Positions 25,843 to 34,292 of a stretch of DNA of 64,000 nt are shown one piece after another. The translations under genes and the position numbers were made by a program. The notes beneath the pieces were generated by a model. That model was not told where the DNA came from. It saw only the letters and a list, made by a program, of their open reading frames with translations, and searched no databases. The stretch comes from Campylobacter fetus subsp. fetus (GTDB lineage Bacteria > Campylobacterota > Campylobacteria > Campylobacterales > Campylobacteraceae): NCBI RefSeq assembly GCF_900475935.1, contig NZ_LS483431.1, positions 1,054,001 through 1,118,000 of the forward strand. The letters are read 5' to 3'. How positions within the stretch are numbered: the first letter of the stretch is position 1; each line of letters begins with the position of its first letter.

Positions 25843-26364
25843 TTACTTGGCAATTACGACCATAGACGGTCTTAAAACCCTATCATTATATAGATAACCT
25901 TTTTGATAAACAGCAGCTATCTTACCGCTTTCTACCTCATCGCTCTCTATATAATTTATGGCGTTGTGAAATTCCGGATTAAACTCTGCATCCGTTCTAA
26001 TCTCCTTAATTCCATATTTTTCAAAACATTTTTTGAACTGTTCTATCGTTAAGTTTATACCGTCTTTTATTTTATTTGCTATTTCATCATCTCCGCTTTG
26101 CAAATTTGAAGCGATCTCTAAAGCATCAATGACGGGCAGCAGATCTCTTGCAAAGCTCTCGTTTGCAAATTTAACCGCTTCGCCCTTTTCTCTTTCAAGG
26201 CGCTTTTTGATATTTTCAAAATCCGCAGTAGCCCTCATCAAGCTTTCTTTTGCTAAAGCTAACTCATCTTTTACATCTTCATTGAGTTTAGTAAAACTCA
26301 CATTATCATCAAAATTATCGGGTATATTATCTACATTTTCGTTTTTATTGGTATCTTCGCTCAT
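25843..26364 (-). CDS. grpE: Nucleotide exchange factor GrpE
   Basis: A 173-residue GrpE: acidic, low-complexity N-terminus (about 1-30), long coiled-coil helix (about 30-85, ALAKESLMRATADFENIKKRL), and the C-terminal beta domain with GKIAAVYQKGYLYNDRVLRPSMV. It releases ADP from DnaK. The start overlaps the hrcA stop by 4 nt (ATGA), so the two are translationally coupled. Confidence 0.95.
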   Translation of the reverse strand: MSEDTNKNENVDNIPDNFDDNVSFTKLNEDVKDELALAKESLMRATADFENIKKRLEREKGEAVKFANESFARDLLPVIDALEIASNLQSGDDEIANKIKDGINLTIEQFKKCFEKYGIKEIRTDAEFNPEFHNAINYIESDEVESGKIAAVYQKGYLYNDRVLRPSMVVIAK

Positions 26365-27149
26365 GCTGCCTCCTTAATACTATTTAAAAATTTCTCATAA
26401 TCGCTATAAACACTACCAGCACAGATCATTACGGCATTTTTACCCTCATAAATAACATCGGTTTTAATCCCCATATAACCCGAGTTAAAAACCGGTTTGA
26501 AAGCCAAATTTGATCTAAAATAGTGTTCAAAAGCAGGATCTAAGATAGTTTTTATCCTCTCATCCTTACATATCTCAAATGCAACTTTTTCATTTTCTTG
26601 GAAGTAAATTCTACTTCTTTTTAACTCTTTTATTTTAGCTCTAAGCTCACTAAGACCCACTTGTATAGATATCCTATCAAGCTCTTCAAGACTAATTCCT
26701 ACTAAGTTATTTAAAAATTTCTCTACTCTAGGATTAAATTTAATAACTATACTCTCGCTTTCAAAATCCAGAACTAAAAATCTATCTTTCAAATTCAAGA
26801 TCTCTTTCAATGTTAGTTTTCCTGCGCCAAAAATCATACAGTAAATACCAAAATCATAGACCAAAAAATTTAAAATATCACTATCATTTATGATAAAATT
26901 ATCATCAAATTTAAGTCTATTTTGCCAGTAAAACTGCATAGTTGGAACTGTAGGAATCCGTCCGCCGCTTATGTGAAGCTGAGTTATAGCTCCCTCATCG
27001 CTTAACTTTTTAAAATAAACCCTAATCGTAGATGCCGGTATACTAGTACTCATACGCGTTCCAAGTTCGCTTGAGCCTATAGGCTCATTTGCTTCTAAGT
27101 AAGCATGTATGATTGATTCTAATATTAGATCTCTTTTATCTACCTTCAT
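26361..27149 (-). CDS. hrcA: Heat-inducible transcription repressor HrcA
   Basis: A 262-residue repressor. The N-terminal winged helix (KVDKRDLILESIIHAYLEANEPIGSSEL, about 1-75) matches HrcA, followed by a shortened GAF-like and dimerisation region. It binds CIRCE and shuts off its own operon. I start at the ATG at 27149, right after the CIRCE element; the longer frame from 27170 would translate through the operator. In Campylobacter and Helicobacter HrcA often works together with HspR; no HspR gene is in this window. Confidence 0.92.
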   Translation of the reverse strand: MKVDKRDLILESIIHAYLEANEPIGSSELGTRMSTSIPASTIRVYFKKLSDEGAITQLHISGGRIPTVPTMQFYWQNRLKFDDNFIINDSDILNFLVYDFGIYCMIFGAGKLTLKEILNLKDRFLVLDFESESIVIKFNPRVEKFLNNLVGISLEELDRISIQVGLSELRAKIKELKRSRIYFQENEKVAFEICKDERIKTILDPAFEHYFRSNLAFKPVFNSGYMGIKTDVIYEGKNAVMICAGSVYSDYEKFLNSIKEAA

Positions 27150-27150
27150 C

Positions 27151-27177
27151 TTAGCACTCTTCCTATTCAATTGCTAA
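27151..27177 (-). promoter_or_regulatory. CIRCE operator (HrcA binding site)
   Basis: Read on the minus strand: TTAGCAATT, 9-nt spacer, GAGTGCTAA. The consensus is TTAGCACTC-N9-GAGTGCTAA, so the right arm is perfect and the left arm matches at 7 of 9. It covers the expected transcription start and ends 1 nt before the hrcA start codon, so a GGAAGAG ribosome-binding site lies inside it. Confidence 0.92.
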
Positions 27178-27181
27178 GTGA

Positions 27182-27211
27182 ATTATACAACATTGAGCCT
27201 ATCTTTGTCAA
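27182..27211 (-). promoter_or_regulatory. Consensus sigma-70 promoter of hrcA-grpE-dnaK
   Basis: On the minus strand TTGACA (27211-27206), 18-nt spacer, TATAAT (27187-27182). Both hexamers are perfect, which is rare in Campylobacter, where the -35 is usually not conserved. The start point would fall at the edge of CIRCE, giving tight repression with strong induced output. Confidence 0.88.
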
Positions 27212-27396
27212 GTCTTTTAAATAAAAATATTAAAATATTTGCAAAAATTTATATCTATCAACATAAATTTAGGCTACATACACGTTTTTTCGTATAAAAT
27301 ATATATTATAGCGTAAAAACAAACGTATTTAATATATTTATATATCATATATAGTATATAATATATTTTTTAAAGTATATTTAATGATAATTCTTG

Positions 27397-27402
27397 TATA
27401 AT
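27397..27402 (+). promoter_or_regulatory. -10 element giving a probably leaderless transcript
   Basis: TATAAT with a TG one base upstream (TGTATAAT is read as an extended -10) stands 7 nt from the ATG of the HTH gene. Transcription normally starts about 7 nt after the hexamer, so the mRNA would begin at or next to the ATG. No ribosome-binding site fits between. Confidence 0.55.
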
Positions 27403-27409
27403 TTTACGT

Positions 27410-27664
27410 ATGATAAAAGTTAGCAATATTTTTAATATATTACATAATGCTGTTGAGAGCCAAAATCTTGGAAATAAAATATCTCAATCGCAAATGGCTG
27501 AACGATTAGGAGTATCTATGAGAACATACCAAGACTGGAGATTAGGTACTACAAATCCGCAAGCTGCTATGGCTATATGCAAAATGCTTTGCGAACTTGA
27601 TGATGAAGAGGCTCTTCATACTATTAAAAAAATAAAAAAGGCTTTAGGAAACCGCTTTGAGTAA
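27410..27664 (+). CDS. Small XRE-type HTH protein
   Basis: An 84-residue protein with a helix-turn-helix (about 27-60: ISQSQMAERLGVSMRTYQDWRLGTTNPQ) that resembles Cro/CI-like DNA-binding domains and nearly nothing else. It follows about 200 nt of very AT-rich intergenic DNA and appears to have a leaderless mRNA. It overlaps a small basic protein gene. It may repress its own promoter. Such HTH/small basic protein pairs occur in toxin-antitoxin systems and in prophage remnants, but I see no specific toxin family. Confidence is good for the domain, low for the role. Confidence 0.7.
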   Translation: MIKVSNIFNILHNAVESQNLGNKISQSQMAERLGVSMRTYQDWRLGTTNPQAAMAICKMLCELDDEEALHTIKKIKKALGNRFE

Positions 27665-27845
27665 ATTAACAAACAAAGAACGTACCGACTTAGAAAGCAT
27701 CTTTTCGCTAATATGTACTAAAGACAATGATTGTAAATTAATAGAGTTTTATAAACAATTTTATAAAGACTGTCACAAAATAGTCAAGAAAATTAGAATA
27801 AAACTCTATAAAAAAGCTAAGCGATATAAGCCATTAATTAAATAA
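27657..27845 (+). CDS. Small basic hypothetical protein
   Basis: A 62-residue ORF starting with TTG inside the last codons of the HTH gene (8-nt overlap). It is lysine-rich, particularly in the C-terminal half (KKIRIKLYKKAKRYKPLIK), with Cys at residues 19, 25 and 39. No family is recognised. Its 3' end overlaps the convergent 77-residue gene by 12 nt. The tight coupling to the HTH gene supports it as real, but TTG start and short length make it uncertain. Confidence 0.45.
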   Translation: MSKLTNKERTDLESIFSLICTKDNDCKLIEFYKQFYKDCHKIVKKIRIKLYKKAKRYKPLIK

Positions 27846-28067
27846 TTCTTTATAATTTTTTTTCATAAATTCAATTACTTCTATGACTTCGCCTACACCT
27901 TGTGCTTCTGAATTTTCTAATACATCATCGATATTTTCGATATAAATATCACAAGCATCAAGAAGTTTGTCTTTTTTTACTCCGGCAAAATACAACATTC
28001 CTTGCATCATTATATCTAGCTCGTAACTCATCTCTTCTTGCGTGATTTCGTTTTCATAATCTTTCAT
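27834..28067 (-). CDS. Small acidic hypothetical protein (Cj0880c-like position)
   Basis: A 77-residue acidic protein (QEEMSYELDIMMQGMLYFAGV and a Glu/Asp-rich middle), predicted helical, without a signal or membrane segment. Its start overlaps the stop of the DHH phosphoesterase gene by 4 nt, so it belongs to the flhA-DHH transcript. From memory a small gene is also found at this place in C. jejuni next to Cj0881c. Function unknown. Confidence 0.65.
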   Translation of the reverse strand: MKDYENEITQEEMSYELDIMMQGMLYFAGVKKDKLLDACDIYIENIDDVLENSEAQGVGEVIEVIEFMKKNYKELFN

Positions 28068-29080
28068 TTTACGACTCCTGTTTTTTTCTCTATAAGCTGT
28101 ATTATTTGAGATTTTACCAACTCATAGTTATAACTATCCTTAAATCCTGTAAAAAATCCGCCGCTAGCATTTACATGCCCTCCTCCATCCACCAACTCTT
28201 TTGCCATCAAACTAACATCTAAATTTCCATTTGCTCTAAAACTAAATGTTTTTTTACTAGTAACATCTAAAAAGAAATCATAATCCGGATTCGCCACCAA
28301 AAAGTCATTTCCGATAATCGATGTACTACCTATATTATGAGTTAAAATACCTTTATGACCTCTATAATCTATAGTAAATTTATCTTTTTCAAAGCTTAAA
28401 AGTCTTACAAGATAAGATGAGTTTAGATTACTAAGTGTATCATCATTTTTAAATTTAAAAAATGCCTTTTTTATCTGATGTATCTCATTATCTAGCTTTA
28501 TGTGAGCATTATTTTGCCCTATAAATTCCATAAAAGAGTTCATCAAATAAAACATATATTCCATATGCTTGTCCTCAAAAAGCACTTTATTTATCTCTCT
28601 TGCTCCGGCTATAATGCCCATACAAACCTTGCCAAGCTCGAAATTTGGATCATCTTTTAGCCATATATCTACCGCATTTACAACATTACAGTAAGACTCA
28701 AGCCTTTCATCCGCACCAAACATAGAACTAAAAAAATCATACGTAATCTTAGTTGCGCATCTTTTAGAATCCATGTAATACCACCCAAATTTATCCGCAC
28801 ACTCAAGCCCTGTTTGGTGATGATCTAGTAGTATAAGTTTTATATTTTTATCGCTTATTAAATTCTCGTAATATGAACATTGCTGTATAGTTAAATTTAG
28901 ATCAGTTATCAATATAATAGCTTTTTCATCCCCTATTTGAGATAAAATATGAGCAAATTTATCATCTATCTCTTTTCCGTAATTTGAGTTATAAAATTTT
29001 ATATTTTTAAGATAAAAACTAGTCACTAACTGAGCTGAATATCCATCTAAATCTGTGTGACTAAGGTGGTAAATTTTCAT
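28064..29080 (-). CDS. DHH-family phosphoesterase
   Basis: A 338-residue protein of the DHH superfamily. SHTDLDGYSAQ (motif I, near residue 8) and LLDHHQTG (motif III, near 95) bind two metal ions. The C-terminal part carries a DHHA1-like GGGHVNASGG signature (about 305-315). Relatives include NrnA/oligoribonuclease-B type enzymes and c-di-AMP/pAp phosphatases. It may degrade nanoRNA or pAp in the cytoplasm. It follows flhA by 9 nt in the same operon, an arrangement shared, from memory, with Cj0881c-Cj0882c. Substrate is not determinable here. Confidence 0.82.
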   Translation of the reverse strand: MKIYHLSHTDLDGYSAQLVTSFYLKNIKFYNSNYGKEIDDKFAHILSQIGDEKAIILITDLNLTIQQCSYYENLISDKNIKLILLDHHQTGLECADKFGWYYMDSKRCATKITYDFFSSMFGADERLESYCNVVNAVDIWLKDDPNFELGKVCMGIIAGAREINKVLFEDKHMEYMFYLMNSFMEFIGQNNAHIKLDNEIHQIKKAFFKFKNDDTLSNLNSSYLVRLLSFEKDKFTIDYRGHKGILTHNIGSTSIIGNDFLVANPDYDFFLDVTSKKTFSFRANGNLDVSLMAKELVDGGGHVNASGGFFTGFKDSYNYELVKSQIIQLIEKKTGVVK

Positions 29081-29089
29081 ATTTTTCCT

Positions 29090-31261
29090 TTATAATTCTG
29101 GTATTTCTATAACGCCTAACGTTTCAAACTGCGTATTTGGCGCGATCTCGGCAAAGCTTAGTATTACTATATCTATAGCAAAATTTTGAACTATATTTGC
29201 TATAAATTTTCTTATACTAGGCTCAACGCAAAGCAGCATATCGCCTTGTTCGCTGATATTTCGATTTGCTCTTTTTTGACGCAAAGCATTTACTATGGCT
29301 GAAGTTTGAGCCACATTTATCATTAGATGATAAGCGCCGTCTTTGTAATTTAAACTATCTATAAGCTTTTGTTGTACAGGAGCGTCTAATATATAGAAGT
29401 TCAGCTGCCCCTTCTCATCTGCGTAAAGTGATGTTATAACTCGGCAAAGAGCGGCTCTTACATGCTCGATTATCATATCTAAGTTTTTACTTACTTCTGA
29501 TACATCTCCTACTGCTTCAAGTATGCTAAGCATATCTTTTATAGGTATGTTGTCTTTAAGCAGAGTTTTTAAAACCTTTTGTATAAGTCCCACGCTAGCT
29601 ACTTTTAAAGTATCTTCTACTACGACCGGATATTCTGATTTTACTTTATCTAAAATATTTTGAACCTCTTGTTTGGTCAGAAGTTCGCTTGCGTTTTGTT
29701 TGACAAGCTCACTCATATGAGTCGATATAACACTAGCTGGATCAACAACCGTATATCCGCTAAGAATCGCATCTTCTTTTAATCCTTGATCTATCCATAA
29801 AGCATCAAGTCCAAACGCCGGCTCTTTTGTTGCGATACCATCTATATCACTGCTCACATATCCGCTATCCATAGCCAAAAACTTATCGGCGTATATAACG
29901 CCTTGACCGATTACAACGCCTTTTAACTTAAATCTATACTCATTTGGCGGAAGTTGGAGATTATCTCGTATTCTGATTTTTGGCATTAAAAATCCAAGAA
30001 GTCCGGCTATATTTCTTCTCATAGCACGTATTCTTTCTATTAAATCCCCGTCGGCTAGTTTCAAAAGTCCATATCCAAGATCGAGTTCTAAAATCTCTAT
30101 TTTCAATATATCATCTATCTTTATCTGTTCTTCTTTTGCTATCTCTTCTTCACTCTTTTTAGCAGGTTTAATATCTCCACCTGTATCAGCAGAAGTAGAT
30201 GAGCCTTGTTTTTGAGGTTTTTTTTCATCTTTGTTTATATTAGAAAAATCAAGATTCCCTTCTTCTGTTTGCTTCATAATATAACCTATACTCAAAAATA
30301 AAATCGCCATAAACCCAAGCGAAAAGGTAGGAAGTCCTGGCACTAAAGCAAACACAAACAGTATAAATCCTACTATCAAAAGTGTTTTATATTCACCCAA
30401 AAGTTGGCTTATAACGCCTTCTGCAAAATTATCCTCATCTTTACTAGCTCTAGTTATGATAATAGCAGTAGCGGTTGAAGTTATCAAACCGGGAATTTGA
30501 CTGACCAAACCATCGCCTATAGTTAAAATAGTATATGTTTGAGCAGCATTTGCCATATCAAGATCATGCTGAAAAGTACCTATTAAAAATCCACCTATTA
30601 TATTTATAATTGTTATGATAATACCGGCAACCGCGTCACCTTTTATAAATTTAGACGAACCGTCCATTGCTCCATAAAAGTTTGCCTCTCCGATAATTTC
30701 TTGACGACGTGAGCGCGCTGTTTGTTCATCTATCAATCCGGCATTCAAATCCGCATCGATAGCCATCTGTTTTCCAGGCATAGCATCAAGAGTAAATCTA
30801 GCTTGTACCTCACTAACTCTCGTTGAGCCCTTTGTTACAACCATAAAATTTATAAGAACCAATATACAAAATACTATAATACCTATAACATAATTTCCAC
30901 CAACGACAAACTGTCCGAAACTAGCGATAATCTCACTAACCGCTTCTGGACCATTATGGCCTTCGCTTAAAATCATACGCGTTGTGGCTATATTTAAAGA
31001 TAGACGAAACAGTGTTATTATAAGTATTAAAGTAGGAAACGTGCTAAGATCTGTCGGCTTTGGTATATATATAGAAATTAATATTATCAATACAGAAATT
31101 GATAGTGAGAGCGCTAAGAAAAAATCAAGTACCGGGCTTGGGAGCGGAACTATGATAATAGCTAAAATAGCTATAATAACAAAAACGACGGTTAGGCTTT
31201 TAGCCTTTACAAATGGTGCTAAAAACGGAGCAACCATCGTCAATATATTACGTTTTGCCAA
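29090..31261 (-). CDS. flhA: Flagellar biosynthesis protein FlhA
   Basis: A 723-residue type III export gate protein. Residues 1 to about 330 carry eight membrane helices and the conserved FHIPEP-family loop (TKGSTRVSEVQARFTLDAMPGKQMAIDADLNAG region). A linker with low complexity (about 335-375) and the cytoplasmic nonamer domain follow. It forms the export gate and docks chaperone-substrate complexes. In Campylobacter FlhA is also needed for the FlgSR-RpoN cascade. The start is TTG at 31261, 2 nt after the Rrf2 gene, so both are cotranscribed. Confidence 0.96.
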   Translation of the reverse strand: MAKRNILTMVAPFLAPFVKAKSLTVVFVIIAILAIIIVPLPSPVLDFFLALSLSISVLIILISIYIPKPTDLSTFPTLILIITLFRLSLNIATTRMILSEGHNGPEAVSEIIASFGQFVVGGNYVIGIIVFCILVLINFMVVTKGSTRVSEVQARFTLDAMPGKQMAIDADLNAGLIDEQTARSRRQEIIGEANFYGAMDGSSKFIKGDAVAGIIITIINIIGGFLIGTFQHDLDMANAAQTYTILTIGDGLVSQIPGLITSTATAIIITRASKDEDNFAEGVISQLLGEYKTLLIVGFILFVFALVPGLPTFSLGFMAILFLSIGYIMKQTEEGNLDFSNINKDEKKPQKQGSSTSADTGGDIKPAKKSEEEIAKEEQIKIDDILKIEILELDLGYGLLKLADGDLIERIRAMRRNIAGLLGFLMPKIRIRDNLQLPPNEYRFKLKGVVIGQGVIYADKFLAMDSGYVSSDIDGIATKEPAFGLDALWIDQGLKEDAILSGYTVVDPASVISTHMSELVKQNASELLTKQEVQNILDKVKSEYPVVVEDTLKVASVGLIQKVLKTLLKDNIPIKDMLSILEAVGDVSEVSKNLDMIIEHVRAALCRVITSLYADEKGQLNFYILDAPVQQKLIDSLNYKDGAYHLMINVAQTSAIVNALRQKRANRNISEQGDMLLCVEPSIRKFIANIVQNFAIDIVILSFAEIAPNTQFETLGVIEIPEL

Positions 31262-31263
31262 TT

Positions 31264-31668
31264 TTACTTCTTAATAATATCTGCTAAGCTAATGTTGTCT
31301 AAAAAGTCGTCGACTTTTAATTGTAATGAATTGAACATAGGCCACATTTTACAAATGTCACCTTTATTGCTAGGGCAATCACTTCTTGCATTGCTGCACT
31401 CAAATACAGAGGCTTTTCTTTTTTCGGCACTTTCTAAAATATTTTTTATACTTATGTTTGCCGGCTTATTAGCTAAAATAAATCCGCCGTTTGCACCTTT
31501 AAAGGAATTTAGTATTCCCTCTTTTGCAAGATTTTGCAAGATTTTAGCTAAAAAGCTTTTTGAAATTCCAAGTTCAGTCGACATAGTATCTACGTCTTTT
31601 GGAGAGTTACTTTGTGATAAAAGTATCAAAGATAACAAAGCATATTCACTAGCTTTAGTAAATAGCAC
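31264..31668 (-). CDS. Rrf2-family transcription regulator
   Basis: A 134-residue Rrf2 protein: winged helix (KASEYALLSLILLSQ at the start, LGISKSFLAKILQNLAKEGIL recognition helix) and a cysteine cluster C-X6-C-X7-C (about 94-109), suited to an iron-sulfur cluster as in IscR/NsrR. It may sense iron-sulfur status, oxygen or nitric oxide. The start is GTG with AAGGAG at proper spacing. It is directly upstream of flhA, as Cj0883c is in C. jejuni (from memory). Its targets are unknown. Confidence 0.85.
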   Translation of the reverse strand: MLFTKASEYALLSLILLSQSNSPKDVDTMSTELGISKSFLAKILQNLAKEGILNSFKGANGGFILANKPANISIKNILESAEKRKASVFECSNARSDCPSNKGDICKMWPMFNSLQLKVDDFLDNISLADIIKK

Positions 31669-31795
31669 ATGGACTCCTTAAATTTTTGATTTTAATATTT
31701 TACCAAATTTTATTAAATTTTGATTGATATAACGCTTACTCTTTTAAATTTAGTAGGTTAAATTTAGTTTCAGCTTTCTTTTTGCTTTACTTAGA

Positions 31796-31833
31796 TATAA
31801 TTTTCGTTCAAAATTCAAATACCGCTCAGGAGG
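31796..31833 (+). promoter_or_regulatory. Promoter -10 and ribosome-binding site of rpsO
   Basis: AGATATAAT with TATAAT at 31796-31801 and a full AGGAGG at 31828-31833, 6 nt from the ATG. T-rich periodic tracts lie upstream, as typical for strong Campylobacter promoters without a -35. Confidence 0.7.
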
Positions 31834-31839
31834 TCAAAA

Positions 31840-32112
31840 ATGGCTTTAGATTCGGCTAAAAAAGCAGAAATAGTTGCGAAATTCGCTAGAAAAAGCGGAG
31901 ATACAGGTTCTCCAGAAGTTCAAGTAGCACTTCTTACAACAAGGATTTCAGAACTTACAGGACACTTAAAAATCAATAAAAAAGATTTTAGTTCTCGTCT
32001 AGGTCTTCTTAAGCTAGTCGGCAGAAGAAAAAGACTTTTAAAATACTTAAAAGCTAAAAACTACGAATCTTATACGAAACTTATCGCTGAGTTAGGCATC
32101 AGAGATAAATAA
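31840..32112 (+). CDS. rpsO: 30S ribosomal protein S15
   Basis: A 90-residue protein of standard S15 length and sequence ([32 protein letters not shown] start, [26 protein letters not shown]). It binds the central domain of 16S rRNA early in 30S assembly. It has its own promoter and a perfect ribosome-binding site and is divergent from the Rrf2-flhA operon. Confidence 0.97.
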   Translation: MALDSAKKAEIVAKFARKSGDTGSPEVQVALLTTRISELTGHLKINKKDFSSRLGLLKLVGRRKRLLKYLKAKNYESYTKLIAELGIRDK

Positions 32113-32113
32113 T

Positions 32114-32134
32114 AAAGCCCTATTTTGGGGCTTT
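32114..32134 (+). terminator. Hairpin after rpsO (weak terminator)
   Basis: AAAGCCC-TATTTTG-GGGCTTT, 7-bp stem, begins 1 nt after the rpsO stop and ends 4 nt before the ATG of the pabB-like gene. It has no long T-run, so it may only partly stop transcription or protect the 3' end of rpsO mRNA. Confidence 0.5.
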
Positions 32135-32138
32135 AACT

Positions 32139-33056
32139 ATGATAAAAGCTGCTTTAAATTCATTTCAAAATACGCCTTTTATAGCAATTATCAGCTATGA
32201 TAAACCAGATGATAGTATAATTTGCTTCCCACAAAATGCCATTAAACTAGGAATTAAATTTAAATTAAACGCTGTAAATCAAACACCAATAAGCTATTTT
32301 TTAGAAAAATATCCGATTAGTTTTGATGAGTATAAAAAAAGTTTTGATAAAGTTATCAACCATCAAAGAAACGGAAACAGTTATCTTTTAAATTTATGTT
32401 TCAAAACAAAAATAAAAACAAATTTAAACTTAGAAGATATATATAATCACTCAAATGCTGCTGCTGTTATCTATAAAAAAGATGATTTTGTATGTTTCAC
32501 TCCAGAACCGTTCGTGGTCATAAAAGACGGATTTATCCATACGTTTCCTATGAAAGGCACGATAAATGCCGATATACCAAATGCAAAAGAGTTGCTTTTA
32601 AATGATCAAAAGGAATTTAGCGAACAAGTTATGATGACAGATCTTATGAGAAATGATCTAAACATGGTAGCCACAGATGTAAAAGTAGAGCGTTTTAGAT
32701 ATATAGAGCGTGTGAAAAATTTATATCAAACCAGCTCGCATATAAGCGGAAAGTTGCGAAAAGAGCTTAAATTAGGCGATATTTTCAGTAAACTTTTACC
32801 TGCTGGTTCCATAACAGGAACTCCAAAAATCCAAACTTGCAAGATCATAAAAGAGTGTGAAAATGAACCCAGGGGATTTTATAGTGGAGTTTTTATATAT
32901 TTTGATGGTAAAATTTGCAGGAGTTTTGTCATGATAAGATTTGTAAAACAAGATGATAATGGATTATCATTTTTTAGCGGCGGAGGTATAACAACTAGAA
33001 GTGACGTAAAAAAGGAGTATGATGAACTCATACAAAAAGTCTATTTTCCTTTTTGA
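32139..33056 (+). CDS. pabB: Aminodeoxychorismate synthase component I (PabB-like)
   Basis: A 305-residue chorismate-binding enzyme. The C-terminal signature includes SEQVMMTDLMRNDL, LPAGSITGTPKIQ and GFYSGVF, all typical of PabB. It makes 4-amino-4-deoxychorismate for folate synthesis. The protein is short and lacks most of the N-terminal domain of E. coli PabB, which is usual in epsilonproteobacteria. There is no ribosome-binding site before the ATG at 32139; a hairpin lies there instead. It overlaps the next gene, an aminotransferase IV fold protein, by 35 nt, so they form one unit. folP (43867-45009) is another folate gene in the window. Confidence 0.85.
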   Translation: MIKAALNSFQNTPFIAIISYDKPDDSIICFPQNAIKLGIKFKLNAVNQTPISYFLEKYPISFDEYKKSFDKVINHQRNGNSYLLNLCFKTKIKTNLNLEDIYNHSNAAAVIYKKDDFVCFTPEPFVVIKDGFIHTFPMKGTINADIPNAKELLLNDQKEFSEQVMMTDLMRNDLNMVATDVKVERFRYIERVKNLYQTSSHISGKLRKELKLGDIFSKLLPAGSITGTPKIQTCKIIKECENEPRGFYSGVFIYFDGKICRSFVMIRFVKQDDNGLSFFSGGGITTRSDVKKEYDELIQKVYFPF

Positions 33057-33609
33057 AACGATAAAAATCATCGATAAAGAGATTTGTAACTTAAATTTTC
33101 ATATAAAAAGAGCCGAAAACTCTACAATAAACGGTCTTAAATTTGATTTTAAGGATATTTTGCAGCCTTCTTTTAACGGAACTATTAGAGCAAAAGTGAT
33201 TTATGATATAAATGGGAATTTAAAAAATGTGGAGTATTTTCCATATGAAATACGTAATTTTTATGAGTTCAAACTAGTAAATATAGACTTTGACTACGAT
33301 AAAAAATATCTCGATAGAAGCGAGATAGAAGCAGTAAAATCCAACTTCAATGAAATAATAATGATAAAAAACGGTCTCATCACAGATACAAGTATAGCAA
33401 ATATCGCCGTATTTGATAGCTACAACGATACATGGTTAACGCCGAAAACTCCGCTGCTAAAAGGTACGACAAGAGATAGATTGCTTCAAAATCGATTTTT
33501 AAAACAAAAAGATATAGACTTAAATGATCTTTTAAAAACAAAAAGATTTGCCATTATGAATGCTATGATAGGTTTTTTAGAGCTAAAATTATTTAAATTT
33601 AGCTACTAA
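33022..33609 (+). CDS. pabC: Class IV aminotransferase fold, PabC-type lyase
   Basis: A 195-residue branched-chain aminotransferase/ADC lyase fold protein. LFETIKIIDKEI at the start and the RSEIEAVKSN, GLITDTSIANIAVF and TPLLKGTTRDRLL motifs are family marks; the lysine of SEIEAVKSN is the likely PLP site. It would release pyruvate from aminodeoxychorismate to give p-aminobenzoate. The gene overlaps the pabB frame. I pick the second ATG (33022), 4 nt after AAGGAG; the first ATG (33019) is only 1 nt away. Shorter than E. coli PabC (269 residues). Confidence 0.8.
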   Translation: MNSYKKSIFLFETIKIIDKEICNLNFHIKRAENSTINGLKFDFKDILQPSFNGTIRAKVIYDINGNLKNVEYFPYEIRNFYEFKLVNIDFDYDKKYLDRSEIEAVKSNFNEIIMIKNGLITDTSIANIAVFDSYNDTWLTPKTPLLKGTTRDRLLQNRFLKQKDIDLNDLLKTKRFAIMNAMIGFLELKLFKFSY

Positions 33610-33656
33610 ATTTAAATAAATAGATCAAATTTATATCTTTACGAGATAAGTTCGTT

Positions 33657-34292
33657 CTATTTTTTAAATTTCAAAACACCAAATTTTAACTTTTTATTCT
33701 CTTCTAAAAGCATATCATCAGGATTGACCAAAACTCCGATTTTCGCCGCTTTTAAAAGCGGAAGATCATTTATACTGTCGCTATAAAAAACAGTATCTTT
33801 AAACTCGTCTTGCGATAACAACTCTTTTATACGCTTCACTTTTCCCTCTTTAAATGCGGGAATTCCGCTCATCCGCGCGCTATAAACTCCATTTATTATC
33901 TCGCTGTTTGTGGCTAAAAACTCATCTATACAAATAAACCGACAAATTGCTTTCACTATAAAATCGTTTGTAGCTGAGATAACTATCTTTCTGCCGCCGT
34001 TTTGATCTATCAAATTTAGAGCATCTTTGTAAATAATCGGTTCTATTTTATCTTTTATATATCTATCTAAAAGCGGTTTTAAATCACTATTTTTCATACC
34101 TTTTAAAGGCATCAAAAAATGCTCTTGATATGCATTCATATCAAGAACTCCTTTTGCATAATCCTCTTCAAAAATAGCTTGTTTTAAAACAAAATCATAC
34201 CCTACAAAAGAGTTTTCATACATAAAATCAACCCAAAGTTTAGCACTATCTTCTTTTATAATAGTTTTATCGAGATCATACAGGTAAATCAT
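33657..34292 (-). CDS. HAD-superfamily (IB) phosphatase
   Basis: A 211-residue cytosolic HAD hydrolase with the nucleophile motif YDLDKT (DxDxT, about 5-10), Ser/Thr motif VISATND, and the acidic motif YSDSINDLPLL. The length and cap resemble SerB- and phosphorylcholine-phosphatase-like members. It overlaps the ABC ATPase gene by 17 nt and is last in an operon for a binding-protein transporter plus an alkaline-phosphatase-fold enzyme. I infer that it removes phosphate from the imported or partly processed compound. The substrate cannot be read from the sequence. A role in serine synthesis is less likely in this context. Confidence 0.8.
   Translation of the reverse strand: MIYLYDLDKTIIKEDSAKLWVDFMYENSFVGYDFVLKQAIFEEDYAKGVLDMNAYQEHFLMPLKGMKNSDLKPLLDRYIKDKIEPIIYKDALNLIDQNGGRKIVISATNDFIVKAICRFICIDEFLATNSEIINGVYSARMSGIPAFKEGKVKRIKELLSQDEFKDTVFYSDSINDLPLLKAAKIGVLVNPDDMLLEENKKLKFGVLKFKK

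Noticed and set aside
27150-27170. Longer HrcA start at 27170
   Set aside because: It would translate through CIRCE and lies before the ribosome-binding site; the ATG at 27149 matches family N-termini.
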